Shown here one piece after another: positions 61,100 to 64,000 of a stretch of 64,000 nt of DNA (its first letter is position 1; each line of letters begins with the position of its first letter). The stretch comes from Planctomycetaceae bacterium. Its GTDB lineage: Bacteria; Planctomycetota; Planctomycetia; Planctomycetales; Planctomycetaceae. Below the pieces are notes generated by a model. It made no database searches. It was not told the DNA's origin and was given only the letters and a program-made list of their open reading frames with translations. Both the position numbers and the translations under genes were made by a program. The stretch spans positions 1 to 64,000 of the forward strand of contig JAKFUF010000012.1 in the NCBI GenBank assembly GCA_021732845.1. Direction: 5' to 3'.

Positions 61100-62911
61100 G
61101 TGCCTCGTCGTTCGCGCTCAGACACCTCCAGCACGGTTTCCACCTCTCGTGCTTCCAGCAATATTCCTTTTCCGCGAAACACGATCCGGCAAGGGGACTG
61201 CGTTGCCGGATTGAAGGCTTTGCCGGCAGAGACTGTGGACCTGGCCTTTGCCGATCCGCCGTTCAACATTGGGTATGACTACGATGTGTACAACGACCAG
61301 CAAGAGCGCGAGGCATACCTGCGCTGGTCACGCGAATGGATCGCCGGTGTGTACCGGGCCTTGAAGCCGACGGGGACATTCTGGCTGGCCATCGGCGACG
61401 AATACGCCGCCGAACTGAAAGTGACCGCACAGGAAGTGGGATTTCACTGCCGCAGTTGGGTCGTCTGGTACTACACGTTCGGTGTGAACTGCAAATACAA
61501 ATTCAGCCGCTCCCACGCGCATCTGTTTCACTTCACCAAAGACCCGGCCGAGTTCACCTTCAACGGGCCGTCAATCCGCGTCCCTTCCGCGCGGCAACTG
61601 GTGTATGGCGACAGCCGCGCCGCAGCCACAGGACGTTTGCCGGATGACACCTGGATCCTGCGGCCGCAGGATCTGCCCGATGGCTTTTCCGTGGCTGAAG
61701 ACACTTGGTACTTTCCCCGCGTGGCGGGCACATTCAAGGAGCGTGCTGGCTTTCACGGGTGCCAGATGCCCGAACAACTCCTGGGGCGGATCATCCGCGC
61801 CTGTTCGAACCCCGATGAACTGGTGCTGGACCCGTTCTCGGGCAGCGGAACGACGCTGGTAGTCGCGCGAAAACTCGGGCGCGACTGGCTCGGTTTCGAA
61901 CTTTCAGAGGACTATGCGACTCGCGGTTTGGCGCGGGTTGAAGCGGCGCGGCGAGGGGATCCCTTGGAGGGCGCGCCTGAGCCACAGGTGAGCGCGCCGG
62001 CCACGCCGACCGATCCGACGCTGACTCGCGCCAAGCAGATCTCGAAGTCGAAAAACGTCATCAAGGTCTCTCCTCAAAAAGAAGCGAAACTCCTCGCGGC
62101 GCAGCAGGCACAACAACAGGCCGCCGATCAGATGCGGGAGGCGGTGCTGGCCGCCTTTCAGGAAACGAACTCCGGCTGGTCGGTGGACCGTGTGCTGGCC
62201 GACCCGGAACTGCACCGGCCGCTCTGGGAAGCCTGCAGCCGGCGCGGCGCGGCGGGAGATGCACGCTCGTGGAGTCATCTGCTGTTCCGGCTGCGCCACG
62301 CCGGGCAGTTGGGAGACATCACCCCGACTCAACACGCAGAAATGAATTGGGAGCAGTGCGACCCGTTTCTGTACGCCGTGGACATCGCCCTGGCGGAAAT
62401 CCACCAGCAGATGACAGCGTCGACACGGGAAACACTGACGGTCGAGGATCTGCTCTGTGAGCCACCGCTCGCCGAACAGCTTGATCTTCGGGCAGCCGAG
62501 TTTGCACCGGGCTTCTCACCCTTTCAATACCGCTGGGCCGCACTCAAACTCTACAAAGAGAACAAAGTCGTGCGGACCCGCGCTGCCTGCCTGGAAGCTC
62601 CCCGGCTAAGTCCCGTGCAACCGCTTTCCATGTATCTCAGAAATGACTGGTCCACGGTCTTTGAGGTGCCCGGGGCTTACCTTGTCTCGTCCGACAAACA
62701 GGCCCTGTATGCAGGGGCGACCCTCAACCTCCGCGCGCGATTGAGTCGGCAGTTTGGGCCTGCGGTGCTTGCACAGTGGACAGAGCGAGGACAGGAACTG
62801 ACCCTCCGCCTGTTTCCCGCCGAGGACGATCCCGTCAACCTGCTGGCATATCAGTCGCTCCTGGTGAAGAAGCACAAGACGCTGATGAACCTTCAGATGC
62901 CGCTCAAATGA
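61100..62911 (+). CDS. Beta-class DNA adenine methyltransferase fused to a GIY-YIG-like domain
   Basis: About 603 residues. The N-terminal methyltransferase has motif IV DPPFNIGYDYD and, later, motif I LDPFSGSGTTLVVARKLGRDWLGFELSEDY. This order (IV before I) is that of beta-class N6-adenine or N4-cytosine methyltransferases. A charged linker and a helical middle region (about 370-500) follow. The last 80 residues (AYLVSSDKQALYAGATLNLRARLSRQF ... LLVKKHKTLMNLQMP) look like GIY-YIG, with AYL for GIY, YAG for YIG, the conserved Arg, and Gln where the catalytic Glu is expected. No separate restriction enzyme is adjacent. The start is uncertain: GTG at 61100 is a guess and GTG at 60962 is also possible. 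Confidence 0.82.
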   Translation: MPRRSRSDTSSTVSTSRASSNIPFPRNTIRQGDCVAGLKALPAETVDLAFADPPFNIGYDYDVYNDQQEREAYLRWSREWIAGVYRALKPTGTFWLAIGDEYAAELKVTAQEVGFHCRSWVVWYYTFGVNCKYKFSRSHAHLFHFTKDPAEFTFNGPSIRVPSARQLVYGDSRAAATGRLPDDTWILRPQDLPDGFSVAEDTWYFPRVAGTFKERAGFHGCQMPEQLLGRIIRACSNPDELVLDPFSGSGTTLVVARKLGRDWLGFELSEDYATRGLARVEAARRGDPLEGAPEPQVSAPATPTDPTLTRAKQISKSKNVIKVSPQKEAKLLAAQQAQQQAADQMREAVLAAFQETNSGWSVDRVLADPELHRPLWEACSRRGAAGDARSWSHLLFRLRHAGQLGDITPTQHAEMNWEQCDPFLYAVDIALAEIHQQMTASTRETLTVEDLLCEPPLAEQLDLRAAEFAPGFSPFQYRWAALKLYKENKVVRTRAACLEAPRLSPVQPLSMYLRNDWSTVFEVPGAYLVSSDKQALYAGATLNLRARLSRQFGPAVLAQWTERGQELTLRLFPAEDDPVNLLAYQSLLVKKHKTLMNLQMPLK

Positions 62912-62919
62912 AAGCGGAA

Positions 62920-62941
62920 GGGCTCGCGCTGGCGCGAGCCC
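62920..62941. terminator. Bidirectional hairpin between convergent genes
   Basis: GGGCTCGCGC (62920-62929) pairs perfectly with GCGCGAGCCC (62932-62941). It lies 8 bases after the methyltransferase stop and 25 bases from the stop of the convergent DUF1559 gene. There is no T-run. It is followed by TCCGGTGAGCCACGCG, linking it to the repeat at 32938 and to the octamer motif. Confidence 0.6.
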
Positions 62942-62965
62942 TCCGGTGAGCCACGCGGGCGGCGA

Positions 62966-63868
<903 letters not shown>

Positions 63869-63877
63869 GGAAGAACC

Positions 63878-64000
63878 TTATGTCACCTTGGCCGCCAGGT
63901 AGGGAATCTCGTCGCCGGCATCATCCGGACGATGCACGAACAGGACAGTGCGGCCGCCACGGCGGTTGGGGCGCAGATGTTTGCCAACGTCGACCAGACC
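63878..64000 (-). CDS. C-terminal end of an unidentified protein (5' end outside window)
   Basis: The minus-strand frame is open to the window edge and stops with TAA at 63878-63880, 9 bases before the DUF1559 start. The 40 visible residues begin GLVDVGKHLRPNRRGGRTVLFVHRP and end DDAGDEIPYLAAKVT. The tight spacing and protein-like composition suggest a real gene co-transcribed with the DUF1559 gene. Too little is visible to name it. Confidence 0.6.
   Translation of the reverse strand, partial: GLVDVGKHLRPNRRGGRTVLFVHRPDDAGDEIPYLAAKVT

Overview
The window reads as chromosomal DNA of a planctomycete (Planctomycetota, probably Planctomycetales). The evidence is the protein content: two DUF1501 proteins with twin-arginine leaders, a DUF1549/DUF1553 protein, a pre-peptidase C-terminal (PPC) domain protein, a planctomycete-type cytochrome c fused to WD40 repeats, a DUF1559 pseudopilin with an H-x9-DG motif, a TIGR03067-like domain, a sulfatase and many long secreted proteins of unknown role. 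G+C is high, genes lie on both strands in short operons, and many starts lack a clear Shine-Dalgarno site. No rRNA, tRNA, CRISPR array, prophage or classical IS transposase was seen.

Layout: 1-7.3 kb holds a truncated Pro-rich protein, a beta-helix (pectate-lyase-like) protein, a thioredoxin-like protein, an RbsD/FucU protein and an AddA/RecB-type helicase-nuclease. 7.4-15.1 kb has a small CXXCH protein, an orphan MacB/FtsX permease, a secreted protein with a good promoter and terminator, rsmB and a large secreted protein with a degenerate PHP-like segment. 15.2-21.1 kb is a blaI-blaR1-type operon whose 1787-residue sensor carries extra C-terminal domains; three palindromic operator candidates lie upstream. 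21.1-26.6 kb (minus) carries a sulfatase, a NifS-type cysteine desulfurase, a coiled-coil protein, lpxK and a Spy/CpxP-like protein. 26.8-34.8 kb holds an S9 peptidase, a membrane protein, a PilM-PilN fusion with a PilO-like partner, a NUDIX hydrolase and a MoxR ATPase. 35.1-45.1 kb is a planctomycete surface/cytochrome cluster (DUF1501, PPC, DUF1549/1553, cytochrome-WD40) followed by two small paralogues. 45.2-50.4 kb is housekeeping: pgsA, serA, an SDR, a TlpA-like protein. 50.6-58.5 kb has a two-lobe alpha/beta hydrolase, a tandem hairpin-repeat array, a small acidic protein, a second DUF1501 protein, a CvpA-like protein and a secreted protein.

The most interesting locus is 58,498-60,673 on the minus strand. 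A 46-residue gene, too short for ordinary gene calling, encodes a leader of about 28 residues followed by the core CRGCRRCRSCRRCRRCRC. Downstream are a DUF692/MNIO oxidase and a partner protein, overlapping as ATGA. This is the layout of an MNIO-dependent ribosomally made, post-translationally modified peptide (RiPP) pathway, and I do not recognise the precursor family. A hairpin and a MITE-like element lie between precursor and enzyme. Downstream on the plus strand, and probably unrelated, is an adenine methyltransferase fused to a GIY-YIG-like domain. The window ends in a DUF1559 protein and a truncated gene.

At whole-window scale the octamer GAGCCACG/CGTGGCTC is strongly over-represented (about 27 sites counted by eye), and several families of intergenic hairpin repeats recur.
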